A stretch of 64,000 bases of DNA from contig NZ_CP159253.1 in the NCBI RefSeq assembly GCF_040438645.1, positions 5,508,501 through 5,572,500 of the forward strand, read 5' to 3'. Under the pieces are notes generated by a model. The model saw only the letters and a program-made list of their open reading frames with translations. It was not told where the DNA came from and made no database searches. Below are positions 8,138 through 18,251 of this stretch, in pieces. Position numbers and translations under genes: made by a program. Position 1 is the first letter of the stretch. Each line of letters opens with the position of its first letter. Source of the stretch: Mesorhizobium sp. WSM2240 (GTDB lineage Bacteria > Pseudomonadota > Alphaproteobacteria > Rhizobiales > Rhizobiaceae).

Positions 8138-9712
8138 TCACGCCAACTTCCAGGCGATCCACAGCAGCGTCAGCGCTATCACCCAGAGCGCCACGCGGCC
8201 GGAGCGGGTGTGGCGAGCCTCGGCCTTGCCGATGGCGTTTGCGGTCGCCGGATCGAAGCGCAGGCCGTGCTCGGCCATCAGGTCGATCTCACGCGACAGG
8301 CGCTCGGTGCGGGCGGCGAGGTCGGGCGCCTGCCGGGCGAGCGCCATTAGTGCATTCACGCCATCGCGTGCACCCGTCAGCATGCCGCGCGGCCCGAGAT
8401 TGTCCTTGATCCAGTGCCCGACCACCGGTTCGGCCGTCTTCCACATATTGAAGGCGGGGTCGAGCGTGCGCGCCACGCCCTCGACGACGACCATGGTCTT
8501 TTGCAAGAGCACCAGTTCGGGCCGGGTTGCCATATCGAAGATCTCGGTGACCTCGAACAGCAGCGACAGGAGCCGCGCCATGGAAATGGTTTCGGCGGGC
8601 TGGCCATGGATCGGCTCGCCGATTGCCCGGATGGCTTGCGCGAAGGCGGCGACATTGTAGTGGCGGGGCACATAACCGGCTTCGAAATGCACCTCGGCGA
8701 CACGGAAATAGTCGCGGATGATGAAGCCGTACAGGATTTCCGCCAGGAAGCGCCGCTCCTTCTTGTCGAGGCGGCCGGCTATGCCGAGATCAACCGCAAC
8801 GATGGTGCCGTCGTCTTCGACGAACAGATTTCCCGGATGCATGTCGGCATGGAAGAAGCCGTCGCGCAGCGTGTGGCGCAGGAAGGACTGGACCAGGTTC
8901 GCCGCAATCAGCTTCAAATCGTGACCGGCGGCGCGCAGCGCCTCCAGATCGTTCATCTTGATGCCGTCGATCCACTCCATGGTGAGCACGTCGCGGCCGG
9001 TGCGCTCCCAATCGACGGACGGCACACGGAAACCCGGGTCGTTTTTCGTATTTTCGCCGAGTTCGGAAAGGGCGGCGGCCTCGAGCCGCAGGTCCATCTC
9101 GATCTGGGTGGTTTCGGCAAGCGTCTGCGTGACCTCGACGGGCCGCAGGCGGCGGGTATAGGGAATGTAGCGTTCCTGCAGCCTGGCGGCGAGGAAGAAG
9201 CTTTCGAGATCGCGGAAGAAGGCCTTTCGCACGCCGGGCCGTATCACCTTCACGGCAACCATCGACACATCATCGCTGTGGGCTACCTCGGCCCAGTGAA
9301 CCTGGGCGATCGAGGCGGCGGCGACGGGATCGCCCAGACGGACGTAAAGATCGCCGACGGTACGGCCGAGCGACGCTTCGATCGCGACGATGGATTGCTC
9401 CTTCGGAAACGTCCGCATGCGATCCTGCAGGAGCGCGAGATCGACAGCGATGTCGTTGCCGACGACGTCCGGCCGGGTCGCCAGGAACTGGCCGAGCTTC
9501 ACGTAGGATGGACCGAGGCGCGCAACCGCCTGCGCCAGCCTTTCGGAGCGGCCGCGGCCTATCGCCCGGCGCCGCGTCAAGAGCTTCGCCATTCGCCAGC
9601 CCAGTCGCGGCAGGCCATAGAGCTCGTCGCCCGGCAAGGCCGCTATCACGCCCTCGCGCGTCAGTATCCAGCCAGCCCAGACAAGCCTGAACGCCGCTCC
9701 AAGACTGCTCAT
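8138..9712 (-). CDS. ubiB: UbiB, ubiquinone biosynthesis kinase-like protein
   Basis: 524 residues, normal for the UbiB/ADCK3 atypical kinase family needed for ubiquinone synthesis. The KxGQ motif (YVKLGQFLATRPD) comes early, the alanine-rich nucleotide loop follows (AAASIAQVH), then the catalytic region FFHADMHPGNLFV and the metal-binding VDLGIAGRL. Two C-terminal hydrophobic segments anchor it in the inner membrane, the last at VALWVIALTLLWIAWKLA. It starts 13 bases after the ubiE stop and is followed by coaBC. Confidence 0.95.
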   Translation of the reverse strand: MSSLGAAFRLVWAGWILTREGVIAALPGDELYGLPRLGWRMAKLLTRRRAIGRGRSERLAQAVARLGPSYVKLGQFLATRPDVVGNDIAVDLALLQDRMRTFPKEQSIVAIEASLGRTVGDLYVRLGDPVAAASIAQVHWAEVAHSDDVSMVAVKVIRPGVRKAFFRDLESFFLAARLQERYIPYTRRLRPVEVTQTLAETTQIEMDLRLEAAALSELGENTKNDPGFRVPSVDWERTGRDVLTMEWIDGIKMNDLEALRAAGHDLKLIAANLVQSFLRHTLRDGFFHADMHPGNLFVEDDGTIVAVDLGIAGRLDKKERRFLAEILYGFIIRDYFRVAEVHFEAGYVPRHYNVAAFAQAIRAIGEPIHGQPAETISMARLLSLLFEVTEIFDMATRPELVLLQKTMVVVEGVARTLDPAFNMWKTAEPVVGHWIKDNLGPRGMLTGARDGVNALMALARQAPDLAARTERLSREIDLMAEHGLRFDPATANAIGKAEARHTRSGRVALWVIALTLLWIAWKLA

Positions 9713-9725
9713 GCAGATGCGTCCG

Positions 9726-10502
9726 TCACAGCTTCCAGCCCGAATGCAGCGCTGCGATGCCGCCGGAATAATTGCGCCATGTCACGCGGTCGAAGCCCGC
9801 GCGGCTGATCATCGAAGCAAAGTTCGCCTGGTTGGGGAATTTGCGGATCGATTCGACCAGGTAGGTATAGGGCTCGCCATCGCCGGCCACGACCTGGCCG
9901 ATGCGCGGAATGGCGCTGAACGACCAGGCCTCGTAGATCCTGTCGAGCAGCGGCATCTCGACCTCGGAAAATTCCAGGCAGAGGAAGCGGCCGCCCGGCT
10001 TCAGCACGCGGAACCCTTCAGAGAAAGCGACCTCGATGCGCGGCACGTTGCGGATGCCGAAGGCGATCGTGTAAGCGTCGAACGTCTCGTCGGCGAAAGG
10101 CAGTTGCTCGGCATTCGCCTCGACAAAATCGGTGTTGGCTTGCAGCCCGCGCTTTGCGGCGCGCTCGCGGCCGACTGCCAGCATCGAGCCGTTGATGTCG
10201 AGCACCGTCGCATGGGCGTTGCCGTGCGAGGCGTCGATGATGCGGAAGGCGATGTCGCCTGTGCCGCCGGCAACGTCCAGCACTTTCCAGCCCGGCCGCT
10301 TCGGAGGATTGAGCCAGGAGACCAGCGCGTCCTTCCACAGGCGGTGCAGCCCGCCCGACATCAGATCGTTCATCAAATCATAGCGGCCGGCAACGCGATG
10401 AAACACGTCGTTGACCAGCGTCTGCTTCTCGCCGGCGCCCACATCCTTGAAACCGTAGGAGGTTTCCAAGCCGCCGGCGGCCGTTGTGCGCTGCTCTGAC
10501 AT
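9726..10502 (-). CDS. ubiE: UbiE, demethylubiquinone/demethylmenaquinone C-methyltransferase
   Basis: 258 residues, the usual UbiE length. SAM-dependent class I methyltransferase of quinone synthesis with motif [13 protein letters not shown] and the family segment [19 protein letters not shown] near residues 33-52. The open frame runs further upstream, but the ATG at 10502 gives the normal family N-terminus. It is first in the ubiE-ubiB order and divergent from add, with a 115-base shared upstream region. Confidence 0.95.
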   Translation of the reverse strand: MSEQRTTAAGGLETSYGFKDVGAGEKQTLVNDVFHRVAGRYDLMNDLMSGGLHRLWKDALVSWLNPPKRPGWKVLDVAGGTGDIAFRIIDASHGNAHATVLDINGSMLAVGRERAAKRGLQANTDFVEANAEQLPFADETFDAYTIAFGIRNVPRIEVAFSEGFRVLKPGGRFLCLEFSEVEMPLLDRIYEAWSFSAIPRIGQVVAGDGEPYTYLVESIRKFPNQANFASMISRAGFDRVTWRNYSGGIAALHSGWKL

Positions 10503-10617
10503 TATTTCTGATCCGCCATAAAATCGGCCGGACCATAGCCGATCGGAATACCGGGCGCTATTGTTTAAGCCGCGATGAACAGCCGCGCTTGGGACGTCAG
10601 AGCACAAGGACCAGCGA

Positions 10618-11592
10618 ATGCCTTTGAAAGCCGAATTGCACTGCCACATCGAAGGTGCGGCAGCACCCGAACTCGCGATCAGGCAGGCGCAGAAATACGG
10701 CAAGGATGCCTCTCCCTACATCCAGAACGGCTCCTTCGTCTGGCATGATTTCACCAGTTTCCTGCGGGCCTACGACTTTGCCGCCGACCTGTTCCGCACC
10801 GAGGACGACTATGCGCGGCTGTCGGAACATTACCTGACCAGCCTGGCGCGCGACGGCGCAATCTATTCCGAGATCTTCACCTCGCCCGACCATGCGATCA
10901 AGGCGGGCCTGTCGCCGCAGGCCTATACCGACGCGCTCGGCGAAGGCATAGCGCGGGCCAAGGCCAAGACCGGCATAGAAGGCCGGATGATCGTCACCGG
11001 CGTGCGGCATGTCGGCCTCGAATCGATCGAAGCTGCGGCGCGCTTCGCGGCGAAATGCGGCCATCCCCTGGTGACCGGCTTCGGCGTTGCCGGCGACGAG
11101 CGGAACGGCGACATCGAAGACTACGTACGCGCCTTCGAGATCGCGCGCGAGGCCGGTCTCGGCATCACCATCCATGCCGGCGAGTTCGGCGGCTGGGAAA
11201 GCGTGCAGGCTGCGCTCGACCACATCCGTCCTTCGCGCATAGGCCACGGAGTGCGCGCAATCGAAAACCCCGATCTGGTCAAGCGCATCGCCACCGAGGG
11301 CGTGGTGCTGGAATGCTGCCCCGGTTCGAACATCGCGCTGAAAGTATTCGCCAGCTTTGCCGAGCACCCGTTCCCCGCTTTGCGGGCGGCCGGCTGCAAG
11401 GTCACGCTCAATTCCGACGACCCGCCCTATTTCTGGACCACGTTGAAACGCGAATACGACATTGCGGCGGAACATTTCGGCATGAGCGACAAGGATCTCA
11501 CGGCCGTGACGCGCACCGCGATCGAAGCGGCTTTCGTGGACAGGAAAACCAAGGCGCAGCTTCTTGCGCGGCTGAACACTGGCCAGCGCTGA
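10618..11592 (+). CDS. add: Adenosine deaminase
   Basis: 324 residues, TIM-barrel metallohydrolase that deaminates adenosine or deoxyadenosine to inosine in the cytoplasm. Zn-binding HCHIEGA lies near residue 8. HAGEFGGW carries the metal histidine and catalytic glutamate, SRIGHGVRA the proton-transfer histidine, and NSDDPPYF the C-terminal aspartates. An AAGGA Shine-Dalgarno lies seven bases before the ATG. It is co-oriented with upp 99 bases downstream. Adenine deaminase is a close relative and cannot be fully excluded without alignment. Confidence 0.9.
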   Translation: MPLKAELHCHIEGAAAPELAIRQAQKYGKDASPYIQNGSFVWHDFTSFLRAYDFAADLFRTEDDYARLSEHYLTSLARDGAIYSEIFTSPDHAIKAGLSPQAYTDALGEGIARAKAKTGIEGRMIVTGVRHVGLESIEAAARFAAKCGHPLVTGFGVAGDERNGDIEDYVRAFEIAREAGLGITIHAGEFGGWESVQAALDHIRPSRIGHGVRAIENPDLVKRIATEGVVLECCPGSNIALKVFASFAEHPFPALRAAGCKVTLNSDDPPYFWTTLKREYDIAAEHFGMSDKDLTAVTRTAIEAAFVDRKTKAQLLARLNTGQR

Positions 11593-11691
11593 CGCCAATC
11601 GACAAAACTGTGGTCGGCCCGGACGAGGCGTTTCTTGCCGGCCGTGCAGTCTATAGTATCGCGTGGCAGCCGGAACTCAGGAGTAAGCATT

Positions 11692-12318
11692 ATGGGCGTT
11701 ACCGTCGTCGACCACCCGCTTGTCCAGCACAAGCTCACAATCATGCGCGACAAGGAAACGTCGACAGCGAGCTTCCGGCGGCTGCTGCGCGAGATCTCGC
11801 TGCTGCTGGGCTACGAGGTGACCCGCGACCTGGAGTTGACGACCAAGTCCATCGAGACGCCGATCGAGACGATGGAGGCGCCGATCTTGGAGGGCAAGAA
11901 GCTGGTCTTCGCCTCGGTGCTGCGCGCCGGCAACGGCCTGCTCGAAGGCCTGCTCGATCTGGTTCCGGCAGCGCGCGTCGCCCATATCGGCCTCTACCGC
12001 GACCATGAAACACTGGAGGCCGTCGAGTATTTCTTCAAGGCGCCGAGCGACCTTGCCGACCGGCTGGTGATCGTCGTCGACCCGATGCTGGCGACCGCCA
12101 ATTCCGCCATCGCGGCGATCGAAAAGCTGAAGGGCCGCGGCGCGACCAATCTGCGCTATCTCTGCCTGCTCGCCGCTCCCGAGGGCATAGAGCGCTTCAC
12201 CAAGGCTCATCCGGACGTCCAGGTCTATACCGCCTCGATAGACCGCCAGCTCAACGAAAAGGGCTATATTGTGCCGGGCCTCGGCGACGCCGGCGACCGG
12301 CTTTACGGGACGAAGTAG
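11692..12318 (+). CDS. upp: Uracil phosphoribosyltransferase
   Basis: 208 residues, identical in length to the E. coli enzyme. It converts uracil and PRPP to UMP. The PRPP-binding loop is [12 protein letters not shown], and the uracil-contacting C-terminal segment [16 protein letters not shown] is intact. An AGGAG Shine-Dalgarno precedes the ATG by 10 bases. The open frame extends upstream, but the family N-terminus [11 protein letters not shown] fixes the start. Confidence 0.96.
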   Translation: MGVTVVDHPLVQHKLTIMRDKETSTASFRRLLREISLLLGYEVTRDLELTTKSIETPIETMEAPILEGKKLVFASVLRAGNGLLEGLLDLVPAARVAHIGLYRDHETLEAVEYFFKAPSDLADRLVIVVDPMLATANSAIAAIEKLKGRGATNLRYLCLLAAPEGIERFTKAHPDVQVYTASIDRQLNEKGYIVPGLGDAGDRLYGTK

Positions 12319-12349
12319 GCAAACGCATCGCAGCCGCAATTTGCGAAGC

Positions 12350-12864
12350 ATGTACGTCCTCAAGCCCGGCATCAAGAAAAACCCCGAAAACGATGGGCCC
12401 TGCCGGACCGCATCTTCTTTGGTTACGGAGCCTGTCACATCCTTGCCGGCGTGTTCCTGGAGCAGCCGCCTCTTGAAGGATTTCATGCGGAACGGATTGT
12501 TCCAGCCGAGGGCTTTTGGGGTAACCATATTTACGTGACAAACGGCGTCATCGCTTTCGACCACCACGGCTATTCCAGGCGTGACCTACTCCTGCAGCAT
12601 CATAGGAGAGGCTGGGCCTCGCGGAATGTCGGTTGGGACTGCGCGATCGAGCAGGTCGATTTCCATCTGCTCGATACGGTTGAACTGAACCAACGCCAGA
12701 TGTTGGGTCCGGATCAATATTTACACGACGCCATCCCTCGAGCCTATCGGTTCATCCAGCGTATAGACCACCCCAAAGCCGCTGAACGAGCGCTCAGGAC
12801 GACGTTGAACCCTGCGCCTGCCAGAGGACTCGAGCGGCGAGATTCTGCCTTCCAGCCCGAATGA
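12350..12864 (+). pseudogene. Frameshifted conserved hypothetical gene
   Basis: The reading starting at 12350 (MYVLKPGIKKNPEN) leaves the coding register near 12387-12392. The adjacent frame then continues as RWALPDRIFFGYGACHILAGVF and GFWGNHIYVTNGVIAFDHHGYSRRDLL, ending at 12864. Joined, they give about 170 residues of a conserved bacterial protein of unknown function whose hallmark is a WALPDR.FF..GACHILA segment. One lost base (for example AACCGA becoming AACGA) would explain the break. It may be a decayed gene or a sequencing error. No classical slippery heptamer is present. Confidence 0.6.
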
Positions 12865-12936
12865 GCTAGCGATCGGCTGCGTTCCGGAAAGCTTGACACT
12901 TCACGTTAAAGGCATGGTCACGGTTTCCGTCGCAGA

Positions 12937-13521
12937 ATGAGCCCGAACCAGGGCGCGACCATGCTGCGGCAACTCATCATCCTCGGCGTCTGCGCCGGCA
13001 CATCGATGCTGATCCCCGTTGCCTATCAGGCTAACCCGCAGGCCTTTCATGCCTTGCTGCGGCCCGGCGTGGACGACCCCAGCGCCACGCCCAAAGCCGC
13101 CGCCAACACTGTACGGCCGAAGACGCCTGCCCAGCCGGAAACCCTGACGGGCAGGAAGGTGCGGCTCACCGCCGATCCGCGCGGGCACTTCCTGGCCGAC
13201 TTCAAGCTCAACGGCCGCCGGATCGAGGCGCTGGTCGATACCGGCGCAACCGCAGTGGCCATCAATGCCTCCACAGCGCGGCGCATCGGGCTTTCCCTGA
13301 AAAGCTCCGATTTCCGGCATTCCGTCAATACGGCCAATGGCGAGACCAGGGCGGCCGCCGTGATGATCGATCGCATCGAGATCGGCCGCATTTATCTCGA
13401 GAACATCGAAGCTGCTGTGCTCGATGACAAAGCGCTGTCGGGCACGCTGATCGGCATGAGCTTTCTCAAACGGCTGGGCAAATTCGAGATCGAGAACGGG
13501 ACGCTGCTGCTGGTGCAGTGA
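12937..13521 (+). CDS. Retropepsin-like aspartic protease, TIGR02281 type
   Basis: 194 residues. An N-terminal hydrophobic segment (about 10-28) acts as signal or anchor. A single aspartic-protease lobe follows, with the catalytic VDTGATAVAI motif near residue 100 and the C-terminal GTLIGMSFLKRL flap. One lobe implies a homodimer, as in retroviral proteases, with the active site on the periplasmic side. A second ATG at 12961 (MLRQLII) is an equally plausible start. Its stop lies six bases from the convergent deoA stop. Confidence 0.85.
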   Translation: MSPNQGATMLRQLIILGVCAGTSMLIPVAYQANPQAFHALLRPGVDDPSATPKAAANTVRPKTPAQPETLTGRKVRLTADPRGHFLADFKLNGRRIEALVDTGATAVAINASTARRIGLSLKSSDFRHSVNTANGETRAAAVMIDRIEIGRIYLENIEAAVLDDKALSGTLIGMSFLKRLGKFEIENGTLLLVQ

Positions 13522-13527
13522 GCCCGG

Positions 13528-14847
13528 CTAAATCCGTGCGCCGATCCGCCTGATCACCGCCTTCTGCAATGGCGGCTTTGTCTCGCCTATTGTATAAGCT
13601 GCCAAGATCGCGGCCGACGCCTGTTCCGCCTCGTCCTCCGATCTTGCATGGACCAGCGCCAGCGCCTCGCCGGCCTTCACCTCCGCGCCGACTGGAAGCA
13701 GCCGTGTGATGCCGACCGAATGGTCGACGCTGTCTTCCGGCCGTGTGCGGCCGCCGCCGAGCGTGACGACGGCGAGGCCGACCTCGCGGGTCGCCACGCC
13801 CGCGACATAGCCGTCGGTCGGCGCGCTAACCGCGCGTTCGACCTTCGCCTTGGGCAGATATTGCCGGCTTTTCTCGATGAAATCCGCCGGCCCGCCGAGT
13901 TCCGCCACCATACGCCCGAAGGTCTCCGCAGCCTTGCCGCTCTGCAGCACCCGGGAGGCGCGCTCAATGCCTTCGCGATTGGATCCGGCGATGCCGGCAG
14001 CCTGTAGCATCTCGGCGGCGAGTTCCAGCGTCACCTCCTCCAGCCGCCCGTCGCGGACGCGCCCGGTCACGAAATCCACAGCGTTTCCGACCTCGACGGC
14101 ATTGCCGGCAGCCGAGGCCAGCGGCTCGTTCATACCGGTGATCAGCGCCGACGTTTTCAGGCCCGCGCCATTGGCCACCTCGACGAGGCTGGTGGCGAGC
14201 GTGGTTGCATCGCGCGACTTCGCCATGAAGGCGCCATTGCCGAGCTTGACGTCGAGCACCAGCGACTGCAGCCCGGCGGCGAGCTTCTTCGACAGGATGG
14301 ACGCCGTGATCAGCGGCACGGATTCGACCGTCGCGGTTACGTCGCGGATGGCGTAGAGCCGCTTGTCGGCGGGCGCCAAATCGGCGGTCTGCCCGATAAT
14401 GGCGCAGCCCGCCGACAGGACCGCCTTTCGCAGCAGTCTTATGTCGGGCTGGGTCGTGTAGCCGGGGATGGAATCCATCTTGTCGAGCGTGCCGCCGGTA
14501 TGGCCGAGGCCGCGGCCGGAAATCATCGGCACATAGGCGCCGCAGGCGGCCACGATCGGCGCCAGCATCAGCGAGACATTGTCCCCGACGCCGCCGGTCG
14601 AATGTTTGTCGGTCACCGGGCCGGGCAGGTCGGACCAGTCAAGCACTTCGCCGGAATCGCGCATTGCCAGCGTCAGCGCGACCGCCTCTTCGCGGCTCAT
14701 GCCGTTGAAGAAGATGGCCATCGCCAGCGCAGCGGCCTGGCCCTCGGAAACCGTGCCGGAGGTGACGCCGGCGATGAAGCCGGCGATCTCCTCGGATGTG
14801 AGCGGCTGGTCGTCACGCTTTCGGCGGATGATTTCCTGGGGAAGCAT
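13528..14847 (-). CDS. deoA: Thymidine phosphorylase
   Basis: 439 residues, the normal length. It phosphorolyses thymidine and deoxyuridine to the base and deoxyribose 1-phosphate. The nucleoside phosphorylase signature is complete in the [10 protein letters not shown] region (phosphate loop) and [15 protein letters not shown], and a lipoyl-like alpha/beta C-terminal domain begins near residue 345. It lies 94 bases downstream of punA and closes the cdd-punA-deoA catabolic block behind the nucleoside transporter. Confidence 0.95.
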   Translation of the reverse strand: MLPQEIIRRKRDDQPLTSEEIAGFIAGVTSGTVSEGQAAALAMAIFFNGMSREEAVALTLAMRDSGEVLDWSDLPGPVTDKHSTGGVGDNVSLMLAPIVAACGAYVPMISGRGLGHTGGTLDKMDSIPGYTTQPDIRLLRKAVLSAGCAIIGQTADLAPADKRLYAIRDVTATVESVPLITASILSKKLAAGLQSLVLDVKLGNGAFMAKSRDATTLATSLVEVANGAGLKTSALITGMNEPLASAAGNAVEVGNAVDFVTGRVRDGRLEEVTLELAAEMLQAAGIAGSNREGIERASRVLQSGKAAETFGRMVAELGGPADFIEKSRQYLPKAKVERAVSAPTDGYVAGVATREVGLAVVTLGGGRTRPEDSVDHSVGITRLLPVGAEVKAGEALALVHARSEDEAEQASAAILAAYTIGETKPPLQKAVIRRIGARI

Positions 14848-14941
14848 GGCTCAGCGCCCACGGGTAGCCAACCGCGAAGAGGTCCGTTTCCTCGCGCCCT
14901 CCTCAACGCAGAGCGCTGACCTTTTCCCGGTACGGAATGCC

Positions 14942-15748
14942 CTACCCATCCAGCAGCCCCTCCGCAAACATATGCTTCAGCACCGTCGCCAGCCGCGCGC
15001 CGCCGATGGGCGCCATGTCCTTGGTTTCCTGATGCGACAGTTCCGCGCCGGTCATGCCGGCGGCGAGATTGGTGATGACGGAAGCCGCGGCGACGCGCAG
15101 GCCGAGGAAGCGGGCGAGGATGACCTCAGGCACTGTCGACATGCCGACTGCCGTCGCGCCTACGAAGCGGGCCATGCGGATCTCGGCCGGCGTCTCGAAG
15201 GACGGGCCGGAAAACCACATATAGACGCCCTTGTGCAGCTTTGTGCCGGTCGCCAGCGCTGCCGCCTCAAAGGCTGTGCGCAGCCCCGCATCATAGGCCT
15301 CGGTGAGGCCGACGAAGCGGCGGTCTGTCGGCTCGCCGAACAACGGGTTGGAACCCGAGAAATTGATGTGGTCCGTGATCAGCATGACCGAGCCCGGCGG
15401 CATATCCGGATCGACGGAGCCGGCGGCGTTGGTGAGGATCAGCTTTGTCACGCCTATGCCGGCAAGCGTCTCCAGCGCCGGGCGCATGGCGGCGGCATTG
15501 CCGTGCTCGTAATAATGCGCGCGGCCGGCGAGCATCAGCACCGGCGTTCCGGCGAAGCTGCCGGCGACGATCTCGCCGGCATGGCCGGTGACGCCGCCTG
15601 CCGGAAAGCCGGGCAGGTCGGCATAGGGGATGCGCACCGCATCCTCCACCTCGCCGGCCAGCCCGCCGAGGCCGGAGCCGAGAACCAGGGCGATCGCCGG
15701 CATCCGCCCATTCAGCCTTTCGACAAGCCGGTCCGCCGCTTCGTTCAT
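14942..15748 (-). CDS. punA: Purine nucleoside phosphorylase
   Basis: 268 residues, the size of the trimeric PNP class. It cleaves inosine and guanosine (and deoxy forms) with phosphate. Family motifs are LVLGSGLGGLAG at the N-terminus, GRAHYYEHGNAAAMR for phosphate and ribose, and LTNAAGSVDPDMPPG and TAVGMSTVPEV for the base. Its ATG overlaps the cdd stop by four bases (ATGA), so translation is coupled. Inosine made by Add is a natural substrate. Confidence 0.94.
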   Translation of the reverse strand: MNEAADRLVERLNGRMPAIALVLGSGLGGLAGEVEDAVRIPYADLPGFPAGGVTGHAGEIVAGSFAGTPVLMLAGRAHYYEHGNAAAMRPALETLAGIGVTKLILTNAAGSVDPDMPPGSVMLITDHINFSGSNPLFGEPTDRRFVGLTEAYDAGLRTAFEAAALATGTKLHKGVYMWFSGPSFETPAEIRMARFVGATAVGMSTVPEVILARFLGLRVAAASVITNLAAGMTGAELSHQETKDMAPIGGARLATVLKHMFAEGLLDG

Positions 15749-16137
15749 TTCAGAATCCCGCCCTCGAACCCGTAGGGAAGCATCGTGCCCATGGTCACGG
15801 TTTCGACTACACCCGCATCGTCGCAGAGATAGAGTTTCGCATCCGCGCCGGCGAATTCGGCGAGCCTCTGGCGGCAACCGCCGCAGGGCGTGATCCTCGC
15901 CATGCGCTCTGCGACGACCGCGATCTCCGCGATCTCGCCCCCGCCTCCCATAATGTAATGGCCTAGCGCCGTCGTCTCGGCGCACCAGCCCTCCGGATAG
16001 GAGGCGATCTCGATATTGCAGCCGGAAAACACCCTGCCGTCCGTGGTGCGGATGGCAGCGCCGACCGGGAATTTCGAATAGGGCGCATAGGCGTTTTTCA
16101 TGGCAGCCTTGGCCGCCAGGAAAAGGTCATGGGACAA
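15745..16137 (-). CDS. cdd: Cytidine deaminase
   Basis: 130 residues, the small tetrameric class. It deaminates cytidine and deoxycytidine. The zinc site is C-A-E in GWCAETTAL, and the second cysteine pair is PCGGCRQRLAEF. The stop is one base from the permease gene upstream and the gene overlaps punA by four bases, placing it inside the transporter/phosphorylase operon. Confidence 0.95.
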   Translation of the reverse strand: MSHDLFLAAKAAMKNAYAPYSKFPVGAAIRTTDGRVFSGCNIEIASYPEGWCAETTALGHYIMGGGGEIAEIAVVAERMARITPCGGCRQRLAEFAGADAKLYLCDDAGVVETVTMGTMLPYGFEGGILK

Positions 16138-16138
16138 G

Positions 16139-17110
16139 TTACCGCTCCTTCACATAAGGCACGCCGCCGGCGCGCGGCGGGATCGCCTTGCCGATGAAGC
16201 CGGCGAGCAGGATCACCGTCAGTATGAAGGGCAGCGCATTGATAAGCTGTACCGGCACTTTGCCGATCACCGGCCAGGGCAGGCCCTGGAAGCGGATCGA
16301 CGCCGCCTCAAGGAAGCCGAACAGCAGGCAGGCGAACATTGCGGGCACCGGCTTCCATTTGGCGAAGATGAGCGCGGCCAGCGCGATAAAGCCCTTGCCG
16401 GCGGTCATGTCCTTCACGAAGCCGGCATTCTGCGCGATCGACAGATAGGCGCCGGCCATGCCCGTAAGGACGCCGGTGAAGATGACCGCCCGGTAGCGCA
16501 GCCACGTAACCGAAATGCCCGCCGTGTCGACCGCCGCCGGGTTTTCGCCGACGGCGCGCAGCCTCAGGCCGAAGCGGGTGCGAAACAGCACCCACCATGT
16601 AAACGGCACCATCAGAAAGGCGACATAGACCAGCAGCGAATGGCCCGAGATCAGTTCGGAATAGAGCGGCCCGAGCACCGGCACGTCGCGCACCGCATCG
16701 GCGCCGGGCAGCGTGATTGCCTGGAAGCGCGCGTCTCCGGAAAGCGACGGGGTGCGCCCGCCCTGGCGGAACCAGGCCTGGCCGAGGATGATGGTCGACC
16801 CGGCCGCGATGAAATTGATGGCGACGCCCGAGACGATCTGGTTGCCGCGATGGGTGATCGAGGCGAAGCCATGCACCAGTGCGAAGAACACGGCGGTGAC
16901 AATCGCGGCGCCCAGGCCCAGCCAGGCGGAGCCTGTGACCGCGGCGGCCGACGCGCCGGCAAAAGCGCCGGCCAGCATCTTGCCCTCGAGCCCGATGTCG
17001 AAGACGCCGGACCTCTCCGAATAGAGCCCGGCCAGGCAGGCGAGCAGCAGCGGCACGGAAACGCGGATGGTCGCGTCGAAAATCTGCAGCATCACATCGA
17101 CGAATGCCAT
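16139..17110 (-). CDS. ABC transporter permease, nucleoside (BMP/NupC-like)
   Basis: 323 residues with eight to ten hydrophobic segments, of the branched-chain/nucleoside permease family. The motif YSERSGVFDIGLEGKMLAGA near the N-terminus is characteristic of the second permease of BMP-type nucleoside importers, and VDTAGISVTWLRYRAVIFTG is the cytoplasmic EAA-like loop. The frame continues upstream, but the ATG at 17110 gives the family start. It begins one base after the preceding permease and ends one base before cdd. Confidence 0.92.
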   Translation of the reverse strand: MAFVDVMLQIFDATIRVSVPLLLACLAGLYSERSGVFDIGLEGKMLAGAFAGASAAAVTGSAWLGLGAAIVTAVFFALVHGFASITHRGNQIVSGVAINFIAAGSTIILGQAWFRQGGRTPSLSGDARFQAITLPGADAVRDVPVLGPLYSELISGHSLLVYVAFLMVPFTWWVLFRTRFGLRLRAVGENPAAVDTAGISVTWLRYRAVIFTGVLTGMAGAYLSIAQNAGFVKDMTAGKGFIALAALIFAKWKPVPAMFACLLFGFLEAASIRFQGLPWPVIGKVPVQLINALPFILTVILLAGFIGKAIPPRAGGVPYVKER

Positions 17111-17111
17111 C

Positions 17112-18251
17112 TCAGGCGCCCTCCCCCTTCGGCGCCGCGACCCCGACCGATCGCGGGCTGAACGAGGCGAATACCGCCTGGATGGGCGCACGGAACATGT
17201 GTTCGAGCGCACCTGCGAAAAGGATGACGAGACCCTGAATGATGACGATCATGTCGCGCGAGATGTTGGGCATCTCGAAGGCGAGTTCAGCGCCGCCTTG
17301 GTAGAGCACGCCGAACAGGATCGCCGCCGGCACGATGCCGGCCGGATGCGAGCGGCCCATCAGCGCCACCGCGATGCCCACAAAACCGGCGCCCGCCACG
17401 AAATCGAGCGACATGTGATGCTGGTCGCCCATGATCGGGTTGAGTGCCATCATGCCGGCCAGCGCGCCGGAGATCAGCATGGCGACGATGATGATGCGGA
17501 CTTCCGAGATGCCGGCGTAGCGCGCCGCCTTGGGCGAAAAGCCGAAGGTGCGCATCTCATAGCCGAGCTTGGAACGCCAGATCAGCACCCAGACCAGCCA
17601 GGCCATCAGCAACGCCAGAAGGAAGGATACGTTGAGCGGCGCCGACCGCACGGACAGCCCGACCGCCTCCAGCAGCCAGCCCAGCTTCGGCAGTTGCGCG
17701 CCGTCCAGGAAGTTGCGTGTCTGCGGCGCCATCGAGCCGGCCGGTTTCAACGGACCAACAAGCAGATAAACCATCACGCTGGCGGCGATGAAATTGAACA
17801 TGATGGTGGTGATGACGATATGGGAGCCCCGTTTGGCCTGCAGATAGGCCGGGATGAGCGCCCACAGCGCGCCGACCGCGGCCGAAGCCGCTATGGCCAG
17901 CGGAAATGTCAGCCACCAGGGCAGGACCGCATCGAAGGTGAGGCAGACCAGCGCCACGCCGAGCCCGGCAATATAAGCCTGCCCTTCGCCGCCGATGTTG
18001 AACAGGCCGGCGTGGAACGCCACCGCGACGGCCAAGCCGGTGAAGATGAAATTGGTCGCGTAGTACAGTGTGTAGGCGATGTTCTGGCCACTGCCGAAAG
18101 CACCGTCAATCAGTATGGCGGCCGCGCTCAACGGATTTTCGCCGACGAGCAGCACGACGATGCCGGCGACAAGGAAAGCAACCACAAGATTGACGACCGG
18201 GATCAGGCCGTAATCGGCCCAGCCTGGGAGTTTTGCGTAGGGCACGCTCAT
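17112..18251 (-). CDS. ABC transporter permease, nucleoside (BMP-type), first subunit
   Basis: 379 residues with about ten membrane spans. FIFTGLAVAVAFHAGLFNIGGEGQ is the signature segment of the larger permease partner in BMP/YufP-type importers, and the loop YEMRTFGFSPKAARYAGI should contact the ATPase. The start codon overlaps the hydrolase gene upstream by four bases. Together with the next permease and the ATPase it forms the membrane part of a nucleoside importer, likely fed by the binding protein at 23.4 kb. Confidence 0.93.
   Translation of the reverse strand: MSVPYAKLPGWADYGLIPVVNLVVAFLVAGIVVLLVGENPLSAAAILIDGAFGSGQNIAYTLYYATNFIFTGLAVAVAFHAGLFNIGGEGQAYIAGLGVALVCLTFDAVLPWWLTFPLAIAASAAVGALWALIPAYLQAKRGSHIVITTIMFNFIAASVMVYLLVGPLKPAGSMAPQTRNFLDGAQLPKLGWLLEAVGLSVRSAPLNVSFLLALLMAWLVWVLIWRSKLGYEMRTFGFSPKAARYAGISEVRIIIVAMLISGALAGMMALNPIMGDQHHMSLDFVAGAGFVGIAVALMGRSHPAGIVPAAILFGVLYQGGAELAFEMPNISRDMIVIIQGLVILFAGALEHMFRAPIQAVFASFSPRSVGVAAPKGEGA

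Noticed and set aside
12380..12395. Programmed -1 frameshift at the broken hypothetical gene
   Set aside because: The junction CCGAAAACG is not a classical X XXY YYZ heptamer and no downstream stem was evident; simple base loss is the plainer explanation.
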